Positions 14,135 through 20,482 of a stretch of DNA of 20,482 nt are shown piece by piece (positions within the stretch are counted from its first letter, which is position 1; every line of letters starts with the position of its first letter). Source of the stretch: Acidobacteriota bacterium (GTDB taxonomy: Bacteria > Acidobacteriota > Vicinamibacteria > Vicinamibacterales > UBA2999); contig CANIBQ010000091.1 of the NCBI GenBank assembly GCA_947465645.1, positions 1-20,482 of the forward strand. Reading direction: 5' to 3'. The position numbers and the translations under genes are program-made. The notes beneath the pieces are model-generated. The model had not been told where the DNA came from. It made no database searches and was given only the letters and a program-made list of their open reading frames with translations.

Positions 14135-14188
14135 CCCCTGCCCCCTTGCCCCTGCCCCCTGCCCCCTGCCCCCTGCCCCCTGCCCCCT
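14135..14188. repeat. Tandem heptamer repeat CCCCCTG after sodC
   Basis: Four perfect CCCCCTG units (14155-14182), a partial fifth that runs into the sodC stop codon, and degenerate units at 14135-14154. On the sodC transcript this reads as runs of five G separated by CA, directly after the stop codon. A related C-rich tract occurs inside tctB (18485-18510). A short tandem array of this kind can change length and can fold into G-quadruplexes in the G-rich strand. Confidence 0.8.
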
Positions 14189-14696
14189 ATCTGGTGACCA
14201 CGCCGCAGGCGATGCGATTGCCTGCGTTGCCTGCCGGATCGCTCTTGTAGTCGTCGATCCCTTCGTGGAGCATCAACGCCGAGCCGTCGGCGTCCATCAG
14301 GCTGGTGCTGCCAGCCTTCAGCGTCACGCCTGATGCCAAGAAGTCGAACGTCAGCGCACCGCCGGCCGGCACCTGGATGTTCGGCAGATCACCTGCGTGC
14401 ATGCCCATGGGATTGGTGATGCCGTGTTGCTTCATCGCGGGATTGAAGTGTCCGCCCGCTGTCGTGAACGCCGGCGCCTCGCACTTGCCCGTCGCGTGAA
14501 TGTGAAACGCGTGCGCGCCAGCGGGCGCGCCGGTCAACGTCACGTGCGCCAGCACGCCGTTCGGTGAGTCGGTCAGCGTCGCCTGGCCGACCGTTTTGCC
14601 GCTGGCATCCTTGATCTCGGCTTTCGCCGTCTCGGGCGCCTGCGCCCACACCACCGCCGACGCGGCCACCATCATGATTGCAGCTATCGTTCGCAT
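14187..14696 (-). CDS. sodC: Periplasmic Cu/Zn superoxide dismutase
   Basis: 169 residues from the ATG at 14696; GGGGGA lies six bases before it. Another ATG two codons upstream (14702) is possible. Residues 1-18 are a signal peptide. All metal ligands are visible: copper H65 and H67 (FHIHATG), bridging H83 (GGHFNP), zinc H91, H100 and D103 (MHAGDLPN), and copper H144 (LMLHEG). The disulfide pair is C72 and C164, and the active-site arginine is R161 (NAGNRIACGV). The enzyme turns superoxide into hydrogen peroxide and oxygen in the periplasm. It follows the Nramp-like gene by 17 bases in the same direction, so the two likely share a transcript. Confidence 0.95.
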   Translation of the reverse strand: MRTIAAIMMVAASAVVWAQAPETAKAEIKDASGKTVGQATLTDSPNGVLAHVTLTGAPAGAHAFHIHATGKCEAPAFTTAGGHFNPAMKQHGITNPMGMHAGDLPNIQVPAGGALTFDFLASGVTLKAGSTSLMDADGSALMLHEGIDDYKSDPAGNAGNRIACGVVTR

Positions 14697-14713
14697 ATGC
14701 ATTCCCCCGGACC

Positions 14714-16009
14714 TCATAACGCGTTGATGACTTCCCGTGCGCCGACGAGCGCAAAGAGCGCCAGAATCACAACCAGCAGCACGTTGGTCGCCCAACTATT
14801 GTGCGGCACCGCGGCTGTCCAGCGCACGCGGTTGTTCAGGTAGAGCAGCGTCGCCGCCAGGAACGGCACGAACAGGCTGCCGACGATCGTATAGATGACG
14901 ATCACGAGGATCGGCCGGCCGGTAAACGCAAACGGTATCGGGACCAGGGTGATGAAGAGGAGCGCCAGCCGGTACGGCGTGCTGGTGATCCTGGTGACGT
15001 CCTTGCGTCCCTCCGGCGACAGCTTCTTCAGGACGCCGTAGAAGTCGGCGTAGATATACGGCACGCTCTGCCAGACGCCGAGCAGCGATGCGAAGACCGC
15101 AGCCCAGAATCCAACCAGGTAGGTGATGACGCCGAAGCGGCCCAGCATCTGTCCGAGCATCTCCGCCATCTTCGACACCGCCTGCGCGTCGGTGATCTTC
15201 ACGCCGGGAACGAAGAACGCCTGGTTGGCGATCAGCATCACCGACATGCCGAAGACGGCCGTGAAGAGGTAGGCAATGGCGATGTCGCCGCGCACGTAGC
15301 GCAGAAACCCTGGACCGCTGATGCCTTCCTCGCGCATCCAGTAGCCGTAGGAAATGATCGTGATCGATCCGCCGACGCCGCCGATCAGCGAGAGGACGTT
15401 CGGTCCGGCGGCGGAAGGAATCGTCGGGATGAGCAGGCCGCGCATCGCCGTCGCCGGGTCGTGGAATGTCAGGATCGCGCACACGAGAATCGCGAAGCCC
15501 ATCACGCCGACGAGCACCTTCATCATCTTCTCGAAGCCGCCGTAGCCGCCGAGCCAGACGAACGCAAAGCCGAAGAGGCTGTGACCCACTGAGGCCCACG
15601 ACTGCGGCACGGCTCCACCGGTGAGTTGCGACAGGCCAAGACCACAGGCATTGGAGAGCGCCGCGCTCACCGCGCCCGTCCAGAACACCAGGTAGAACCC
15701 GAAGTAGATCTTGACCCAGGCGGGAAGGTGCTCGGCCCATCCTTCGAGAACGGTAGTCCCCGTGGCGAGCTGCCACCGGGCAATCCCCTCGCTGAGCACG
15801 AACTTGAAGAAGGCGCCCGCGGCGATCGCCCACAGCAGCAGGACGCCGTAGTTCGCGCCGGCCACGGTGGCCGAGACGACATCACCAGACCCGATGCCGG
15901 TGGCTGCGACGATGAGGCCAGGCCCCGCGAGCTTGAGGAAGCTCATCGAGGGAGCCGCTGGTGGGTCAGTGCGCGTCCCGTTCAGCGCGACCCCGGTCCC
16001 GTCCGACAT
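14714..16009 (-). CDS. Nramp-family transporter with altered metal-site motif
   Basis: A 431-residue inner-membrane protein of 11 or so hydrophobic helices, with cytoplasmic head of about 24 residues. ATG 16009 is the start that precedes the first helix, and a likely leaderless promoter abuts it. The family start GPGLIVAATGIGSGDVVS aligns with the Nramp helix 1 consensus (GPGxxxAxxYIDPGN), but the metal-binding DPGN is replaced by GSGD, so the Asp lies at the position of Asn (D43). SYGYWMREEG, where canonical Nramp has the MPH motif of helix 6, is also different. This branch, known as Nramp-related transporters, may carry other ions; Mg2+ is documented for one branch and the substrate here is open. 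It sits directly upstream of sodC. Confidence 0.8.
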   Translation of the reverse strand: MSDGTGVALNGTRTDPPAAPSMSFLKLAGPGLIVAATGIGSGDVVSATVAGANYGVLLLWAIAAGAFFKFVLSEGIARWQLATGTTVLEGWAEHLPAWVKIYFGFYLVFWTGAVSAALSNACGLGLSQLTGGAVPQSWASVGHSLFGFAFVWLGGYGGFEKMMKVLVGVMGFAILVCAILTFHDPATAMRGLLIPTIPSAAGPNVLSLIGGVGGSITIISYGYWMREEGISGPGFLRYVRGDIAIAYLFTAVFGMSVMLIANQAFFVPGVKITDAQAVSKMAEMLGQMLGRFGVITYLVGFWAAVFASLLGVWQSVPYIYADFYGVLKKLSPEGRKDVTRITSTPYRLALLFITLVPIPFAFTGRPILVIVIYTIVGSLFVPFLAATLLYLNNRVRWTAAVPHNSWATNVLLVVILALFALVGAREVINAL

Positions 16010-16067
16010 GATTCGGGAGACTACAGGCTTTCGGGGCCGAGAGGCAAGGTGGTACAGTCTCCGCCGC
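16010..16067. promoter_or_regulatory. Divergent promoter region of the Nramp-like and SGNH operons
   Basis: A 58-base space between two starts pointing away from each other. For the minus strand, TAGTCT (complement of 16018-16023) ends eight bases before ATG 16009, with TTGCCT (complement of 16042-16047) 18 bases upstream. For the plus strand, TACAGT (16053-16058) ends nine bases before ATG 16068; its -35 is weak. Both would give leaderless transcripts. Confidence 0.45.
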
Positions 16068-17348
16068 ATGAGACGCGTCGTCACGCTCGTCGCGATTAAT
16101 GTGGTGGTGTTCTGCGCGCTCGCCGAGGCCGCTGCTCTTTTTCTCTACTACGTCGACACCGGCGGCTTCTTCTACACACACCGGAAGCCGTACGAGCCGA
16201 TCCAGGAGACGACCGAGCGGAAGCTGACGGGTGAAGGCCTGCATCCGTATTTCGGCCAGACCCATACGCCGGGATGGCGATTCGACGTCCCCGAGAGCCT
16301 CCAGAGCGCCGCGACGCCCGCCCAACTCGAGAACAACAACTACGGCTTCGTCTCGCCGTACAACTATCCGTTCACGAAGGCCCGTCCCGATCAATACGTG
16401 ATCGGCATCTTCGGCGGCTCGGTCGGCGTCTGGTTCTGCCAGATCGGGGCGCACCGGCTGGTCGAAGATCTGAGGCAGAGCGATCTCTTCAGGGGCAAAG
16501 AGCTCGTGCCGCTCTGTTTCAGCCACGAAGGCTACAAGCAGCCGCAGCAACTGCTGGTGCTGGCATACTTCCTGTCGATCGGCCAGCAATTCGACCTGGT
16601 CGTGAACATCGACGGCCTGAACGACGTCGCGTTGGGAAGCCTGAACGATCGGCGCGGGCTGGACATCTCGATGCCCAGCGCGCAGCACATCGAGCCGCTC
16701 ATCAACCTCGTGGACCAGGCGACGCTGACGCCTGACAAGCTGCAGTCACTGGCGGCGATCGAGCGTGACAAGGCACGACTGAACAGCCTCTCGGAGCGGA
16801 TGCAGCAGACGAGGTTTGCGACGGTGAATGTCGTGCTCGAGCGAATCTACCGGCGGACGTCGAACGACTACTACGCCGAGATGGGGCGGTTTGCCAACCT
16901 GCCGTCGAATCCCCGCGGCAACTCGCTGGTGCAGCCTACGGCGAGCGTCAGAAACCGCGAAGGCACGCTGTTCGAGGACATCGCACGCAATTGGGTGGCA
17001 TCCTCGCGGCTGATGAACCAGATGCTGGCGGAGCGCGCGGTCCCCTACTTTCACTTCCTCCAGCCGAACCAGTATTACGGGACGCGGGTATTCAGCCCTG
17101 AAGAAGCGAAGGTGGCGCTCAACGACGCATCCCCGTTCAAGGCGAGCACCGAACAGGGCTACCCCGCGCTCGAGCGCGAATCCGCCGCTCTCTCGGGGAT
17201 ACGCTTTTTCAGCGCCGTCCACGCCTTCGACGACGAACGGGCCCCGGTATACATGGATAATTGCTGTCACTACACAGTGGTGGGCAACAACCGGCTGGCG
17301 GATTTCATGGCTGCACGCATACTGAACTCGCTGAAGGGGCCCTCATGA
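16068..17348 (+). CDS. Membrane-anchored SGNH/GDSL hydrolase
   Basis: 426 residues. Residues about 4-28 are a single N-terminal membrane segment (VVTLVAINVVVFCALAEAAA), after which the protein is extracytoplasmic. SGNH blocks: GGSVGVW with nucleophile S118 (block I), NIDGLNDVALG with N185 (block III), and D397-N-C-C-H401 (block V, DxxH with the catalytic Asp and His). GDSL hydrolases are serine esterases or acetyl transferases acting on sugars, lipids or acyl esters; the substrate is unknown here. Its stop overlaps the tctC start (ATGA), so it belongs to the transporter operon. A longer in-frame start at 15867 would overlap the divergent Nramp gene and is rejected. Confidence 0.85.
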   Translation: MRRVVTLVAINVVVFCALAEAAALFLYYVDTGGFFYTHRKPYEPIQETTERKLTGEGLHPYFGQTHTPGWRFDVPESLQSAATPAQLENNNYGFVSPYNYPFTKARPDQYVIGIFGGSVGVWFCQIGAHRLVEDLRQSDLFRGKELVPLCFSHEGYKQPQQLLVLAYFLSIGQQFDLVVNIDGLNDVALGSLNDRRGLDISMPSAQHIEPLINLVDQATLTPDKLQSLAAIERDKARLNSLSERMQQTRFATVNVVLERIYRRTSNDYYAEMGRFANLPSNPRGNSLVQPTASVRNREGTLFEDIARNWVASSRLMNQMLAERAVPYFHFLQPNQYYGTRVFSPEEAKVALNDASPFKASTEQGYPALERESAALSGIRFFSAVHAFDDERAPVYMDNCCHYTVVGNNRLADFMAARILNSLKGPS

Positions 17349-18301
17349 CGCCCCGCCTGCGGATCTCGATCGCCGCGCTGGTCGTCGGCGTGGCCCTCGT
17401 CGCCGCCGTGCACGCGCAGGGAAAGTACCCGAAGGCGACGGTGATGCTCATCACCCATTCGAGTCCTGGTGGCGGCAGCGACGTTTTTCTTCGCGAGCTG
17501 TCGCCGTACCTGACGCGCATCATGGGCGTGAACCTGGTCATCGACAACATGCAGGGCGGCAGCGGTGCGCGGGCGATGGCCGCGGTCGCGAGGGCGAAGC
17601 CGGATGGCGGAAGCTTTTATGCGACGACGCCGACGTTCATCTACACGTCGCTGTTGAGCCGGCCGTCGGCGAGCTACAAGGATCTCGAGCCGATCGTGAA
17701 CCTGTTCTTCGACCCCGAGGTGCTCTACACGGCCGCAGATTCGCGGTTCAGGACGCTGAAGGACGTGCTCGACGCCGCGCGGCAGGGCAAGGGCAAATGG
17801 GGCGCCGCGAACCCCGCTTCGCTCGAGCGGCAGGTCATGGAACGGCTGAAGCAGAAGGCAAGGGTCACACCCGTGATCGCGACGTTCGAAGGCGGCGGCG
17901 ACATGCTGATCAACGTCCTGAATCACACGCTCGACATGGGCGTCGGCGAGCTGCAGGAAATTGGGGCACAGCTCGACGCCCGCAAGCTCCGGCTGCTCGC
18001 GGTCGTGGGCGACGCGCGGTTGCCGCAGTTTCCCGATGTCAGGACCGCCAGGGAGCAGGGCATCGACCTGTCGGTACGCAAGTTCCGCGGGCTCGCAGGG
18101 CCGAAGGGCACGCCGCCGGCGGTCATCGCCGCGTGGGAAGCGGCGGTGCCGAAGCTGCTCGCGGATCCGAAGTACAAGGCGATCTACACCAAGAACGGCC
18201 TGCAGCCGGGATTCATCCCGCACGCGGAATACGTCAAGTTCATGAACGAGTTCGGATCGCAGACCGAAGCCTTCCTCAAGGAATCAGGCGTCATCCGATG
18301 A
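17345..18301 (+). CDS. tctC: TctC-type solute-binding protein of a tripartite tricarboxylate transporter
   Basis: 318 residues of the Bug/TctC family, which capture a carboxylate in the periplasm and hand it to TctAB. Residues 1-24 are a signal peptide (ALVVGVALVAAVHAQ). The mature protein has the Bug features: KYPKATVMLITHSSPGGGSD, VNLVIDNMQGGSGARAMAAV and RAKPDGGSFYATTPTF near the N-terminus, and FRGLAGPKGTPPAVIAAWEA toward the end. ATG 17345 overlaps the previous stop by four bases (ATGA), indicating translational coupling. In standard family members, the strand after IDN contacts the carboxylate. The actual solute is unknown; an aromatic or di/tricarboxylic acid is most likely, given the adjacent MmgE/PrpD gene. 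Confidence 0.92.
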   Translation: MTPRLRISIAALVVGVALVAAVHAQGKYPKATVMLITHSSPGGGSDVFLRELSPYLTRIMGVNLVIDNMQGGSGARAMAAVARAKPDGGSFYATTPTFIYTSLLSRPSASYKDLEPIVNLFFDPEVLYTAADSRFRTLKDVLDAARQGKGKWGAANPASLERQVMERLKQKARVTPVIATFEGGGDMLINVLNHTLDMGVGELQEIGAQLDARKLRLLAVVGDARLPQFPDVRTAREQGIDLSVRKFRGLAGPKGTPPAVIAAWEAAVPKLLADPKYKAIYTKNGLQPGFIPHAEYVKFMNEFGSQTEAFLKESGVIR

Positions 18302-18753
18302 CGAGGGACTTCGCGCTCGGGTGCCTGATGCTGGCGGTGGCCGGAGGCTACTATGCCGCGGCGACGCTCATCCCCGAGTCGCAGCTTGCCGACGCCGTCG
18401 GTCCGCAGGGGCTGCCGAAGACGTACGCCGTCGTGCTCGCAGCGTTATCTCTTGTTCTGATTGCACAGTCGCTCCGTTCCGGCGTTCCCCCTGCCCCCTT
18501 CCCCCTTCCCGCTGTCTTGGCCCGCGTAGCGGGCATGCTCATGATTGGCGTCGTCTACATCATCGCGGCGCCCTGGGTTGGGTACATCCCGTCCATCGCC
18601 GCGTTGATCCTGGTGACCATCTACTACCAGGGAGGCGCGATCAATCGGCGCGTCGCCCTTGTCTCGGTCTCCGGGGCGGTGTTCTTCTGGCTGCTGTTCG
18701 TGTTCGTCCTCGGCATCCCGCAGCCGGCGGGGTTCTGGTCTTCGCTCTTCTGA
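18298..18753 (+). CDS. tctB: TctB, small membrane subunit of the tripartite tricarboxylate transporter
   Basis: 151 residues with about four hydrophobic segments: FALGCLMLAVAGGYYAAATL, TYAVVLAALSLVLIAQSL, VAGMLMIGVVYIIAAPWVG with YIPSIAALILVTIYYQGG, and VSVSGAVFFWLLFVFVLGI. Length and layout match TctB (140-180 residues), a poorly conserved accessory subunit bound to TctA. ATG 18298 overlaps the tctC stop by four bases (ATGA), and the gene ends six bases before tctA. Residues about 62-71 (VPPAPFPLP) come from an odd C-rich stretch resembling the repeat downstream of sodC; it falls in a loop between helices 2 and 3. Confidence 0.88.
   Translation: MTRDFALGCLMLAVAGGYYAAATLIPESQLADAVGPQGLPKTYAVVLAALSLVLIAQSLRSGVPPAPFPLPAVLARVAGMLMIGVVYIIAAPWVGYIPSIAALILVTIYYQGGAINRRVALVSVSGAVFFWLLFVFVLGIPQPAGFWSSLF
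18485..18510. repeat. C-rich tract within tctB
   Basis: TTCCCCCTGCCCCCTTCCCC and the next bases (to about 18510) consist of runs of four or five C separated by TG or TT. It resembles the CCCCCTG array at 14135-14188. Here it stays in frame and encodes a Pro-rich loop between membrane helices. Confidence 0.55.
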
Positions 18754-18759
18754 CGCCGC

Positions 18760-20238
18760 GTGCTCGCTACTCTCTTCGAGACGCTCTTCACCACGCCGAT
18801 CGTGCCGGCCGCGTTTGGCGGCGTGGCATGGGGCATTCTCGGCGGCGCGCTGCCCGGGATATCCCCCTCGATCACGATGGCGCTGCTCATGCCGTTCACC
18901 TACGGCATGGAACCGATTCCGGCCCTCGTCATGCTCGCCTCGACATATGTCGGCGCGGAGTACGGCGGCTCGATCCCCGCCATCCTGATCCGCACCCCGG
19001 GCACCAACGCCGCCGCCGCGACCGTCGTGGACGGCTACGCCATGAAGATGCAGGGAAAGGCTGGCGAGGCGCTCGGCATCTCGCTCTATTCCGGATTTGT
19101 CGGCGGCCTCTTCGGGCTCATTGTGCTGGTACTGCTGACCGAGCGACTCTCGAGCGTCGCCCTGGCATTCACGCCAGCCGCGTACTTCGCGCTTGGCGTG
19201 CTCGGCCTGACGGTGATCGCGTCGCTGTCGCGCGAGTCGCTGGTGAAGGGACTGATGGCTGGCGTACTCGGCCTCATGATCGCGACGGTCGGCACCGACC
19301 CGGTGACCGGGCTCACCCGGTTCACGTTCGATAGTCCCGAGCTGCTGGCAGGCATCCCGCCGGTGCTGGTGATGATGGGACTGTTCGCGATCAGCGAGCT
19401 CTTCGTGCAGAGCGGAGAACCCGGCTGGGAGAAGGCCCCCCGGGAGAGCGCGCGTATCAAGTTTCCAAGCCCCGCGATGTGGAAGCGCCTCGCGATCCCG
19501 CAGATGATCGGATCCGTCATCGGCACGATCGAGGGGGTGATGCCCGGAGGCGGCGGCACGGTCTCGTCATTTCTCGCCTACAACGAGGCGCGCCGCTGGT
19601 CGCGTCACAAAGAGGAATTCGGCAAGGGTTCGCCCGAGGGCGTGGCGGCGCCGGAAGCGGCGAACAACACCGTCGCGTGCACGGCGCTCATCCCGATGTT
19701 GAGCCTCGGCATTCCGAGCTCGAATTCGTCGGCCGTGCTGCTCGGCGGCTTTCTCGTCCACGGGCTCGTCCCGGGGCCGCTCCTGTTCGTGCAGCATACG
19801 GAGGTGATCAACGGCCTGTATACCGGCCTCTTCACTGCCAACGTCGCGATGGTCATCGTGGGCTACCTCATGATGACGCCCTGCCTGTGGCTGGTGAATC
19901 GCCCCAAGCCGTTGCTGATGGCCTTCATCTATGCGCTGGTCGTGTCCGGCGTCTACGCCATCGAGAACAGCCTCTTCCACGTAGGCGTCGCGCTCGCCTT
20001 TGGTGTGCTCGGCTATGCGATGCGGTTTTTCAAGGTGCCGCTCCTTCCGATGGTCCTGGGCGTCGTCCTCGGCTTCCTGGTGGAATCGAACTACCGGCGG
20101 GCGCTGGTGCTGTCAGCCGGCGATCACATGACGTTCCTGCAGGATCGGATCTCCGCCGGACTGCTTGCCGTGGCGCTGATCGTCCTCGTCGGTTCGCTCG
20201 TTCGGCACGCGATGGAGCGCAGGCATGCACGCGGCTGA
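18760..20238 (+). CDS. tctA: TctA, large membrane subunit of the tripartite tricarboxylate transporter
   Basis: 492 residues from a GTG start, six bases after the tctB stop; the family norm is about 500. It has about 12 hydrophobic segments. Hallmarks: GGALPGISPSITMALLMPFT (about 28-47), YGGSIPAILIRTPGTNAAAA (about 68-87) and IGTIEGVMPGGGGTVSSFLA (second repeat), then PEGVAAPEAANNTVACTALI and LSLGIPSSNSSAVLLGGFLV. The two repeated halves with the GxPG motif form the carboxylate-binding site and use an ion gradient. It overlaps the MmgE/PrpD start by 14 bases, so the two are coupled. The protein is standard in every visible motif, and the assignment is firm. Confidence 0.95.
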   Translation: MLATLFETLFTTPIVPAAFGGVAWGILGGALPGISPSITMALLMPFTYGMEPIPALVMLASTYVGAEYGGSIPAILIRTPGTNAAAATVVDGYAMKMQGKAGEALGISLYSGFVGGLFGLIVLVLLTERLSSVALAFTPAAYFALGVLGLTVIASLSRESLVKGLMAGVLGLMIATVGTDPVTGLTRFTFDSPELLAGIPPVLVMMGLFAISELFVQSGEPGWEKAPRESARIKFPSPAMWKRLAIPQMIGSVIGTIEGVMPGGGGTVSSFLAYNEARRWSRHKEEFGKGSPEGVAAPEAANNTVACTALIPMLSLGIPSSNSSAVLLGGFLVHGLVPGPLLFVQHTEVINGLYTGLFTANVAMVIVGYLMMTPCLWLVNRPKPLLMAFIYALVVSGVYAIENSLFHVGVALAFGVLGYAMRFFKVPLLPMVLGVVLGFLVESNYRRALVLSAGDHMTFLQDRISAGLLAVALIVLVGSLVRHAMERRHARG

Positions 20239-20482
20239 GACACTGGCGAAGTGGCTCGCGGAGGCGAAGGGCGGCGACCTCCCTGCCGAGGCGATCGAAA
20301 CCGCCCGGAAGCTGTTCATCGATGTCGCCGGGCTGTGCGTCGCGGCACGACGCGAGCCGTACATCGCGGCGACTCTCGCCGCCACCGACCCCGGCGGCGC
20401 GTGCACGGCGCTCGGTCATGCCGGCGGGTTCGACGCGTTCGGCGCGGCGCTCGTGAACGGCACCGCGGCGCACGGCGAAGAC
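20225..20482 (+). CDS. MmgE/PrpD family protein (5' part, cut by right edge)
   Basis: I translated 86 codons from the ATG at 20225, in a frame open to the end of the window. The N-terminus carries LAKWLAEAKGGDLPAEAIET, ARKLFIDVAGLCVAARREP, then CTALGHAGGFDAFGAALVNG and TAAHGED. These fit the MmgE/PrpD family: DLPxEAxExARxLxLDxxGxxxAG at the start and NGTAAHxxDFDD after about 80 residues. PrpD is a 2-methylcitrate dehydratase; others handle cis-aconitate, iminodisuccinate or similar polycarboxylic acids. The start overlaps the tctA stop by 14 bases. Its presence supports a carboxylic acid as the substrate imported. The exact reaction cannot be told from this fragment. Confidence 0.85.
   Translation, partial: MHAAETLAKWLAEAKGGDLPAEAIETARKLFIDVAGLCVAARREPYIAATLAATDPGGACTALGHAGGFDAFGAALVNGTAAHGED

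Overview
The window is GC-rich (roughly two thirds G+C) and densely coded. Several gene families point to an acidobacterium, probably of the Vicinamibacteria type: a diheme cytochrome of the photosynthetic-reaction-centre c family without any reaction centre, DUF6152 and its usual partner, DUF4159, a YegD-like Hsp70, and a tripartite tricarboxylate transporter (TTT) with MmgE/PrpD. This placement is an inference from gene content. There is no rRNA, transposase, integrase, phage gene or CRISPR array. The region looks chromosomal.

Left part (1-3650): the 5' part of uvrA on the minus strand runs off the left edge. Next come the eroded remains of a CDP-alcohol phosphatidyltransferase, a long inverted repeat, a KefB/YbaL-type cation:proton antiporter and a secreted peroxiredoxin.

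Middle part (3690-11040): tRNA-Thr(CGT) precedes a three-gene set of exported proteins (diheme cytochrome, DUF6152 protein, and a conserved secreted protein of unknown function). Then come rsmE, an Hsp70-like ATPase, a hybrid histidine kinase with damage at its N-terminus and in its receiver, and a secreted amidohydrolase that ends at a palindromic bidirectional terminator.

Right-middle part (11040-14190): a coupled minus-strand pair (DUF4159 and a small partner), a DUF7662-like protein, a BON-domain lipoprotein whose Shine-Dalgarno sequence lies in a hairpin, a small orphan, and a coupled minus-strand pair consisting of a zinc-ribbon protein and an unknown helical protein.

Right part (14190-20482): a minus-strand unit with an Nramp-like transporter and a Cu/Zn superoxide dismutase ends in a G-rich (on the transcript) heptamer repeat. 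Divergent from it is a tightly overlapping operon: a membrane-anchored SGNH hydrolase, tctC, tctB, tctA, and the start of an MmgE/PrpD-family gene cut by the right edge. This looks like uptake and breakdown of a carboxylic acid, possibly released from an ester by the hydrolase.

Two themes recur. Several genes have a TANNNT -10 hexamer ending only 7-9 bases before the start codon with no Shine-Dalgarno sequence, which suggests leaderless transcripts. Two genes (the phosphatidyltransferase remnant and the kinase) show clean internal or terminal losses. No defence system or obviously new multi-gene machine is visible. The best candidates for new biology are the cytochrome/DUF6152 cassette, the SGNH-TTT operon and the Shine-Dalgarno-sequestering hairpin.
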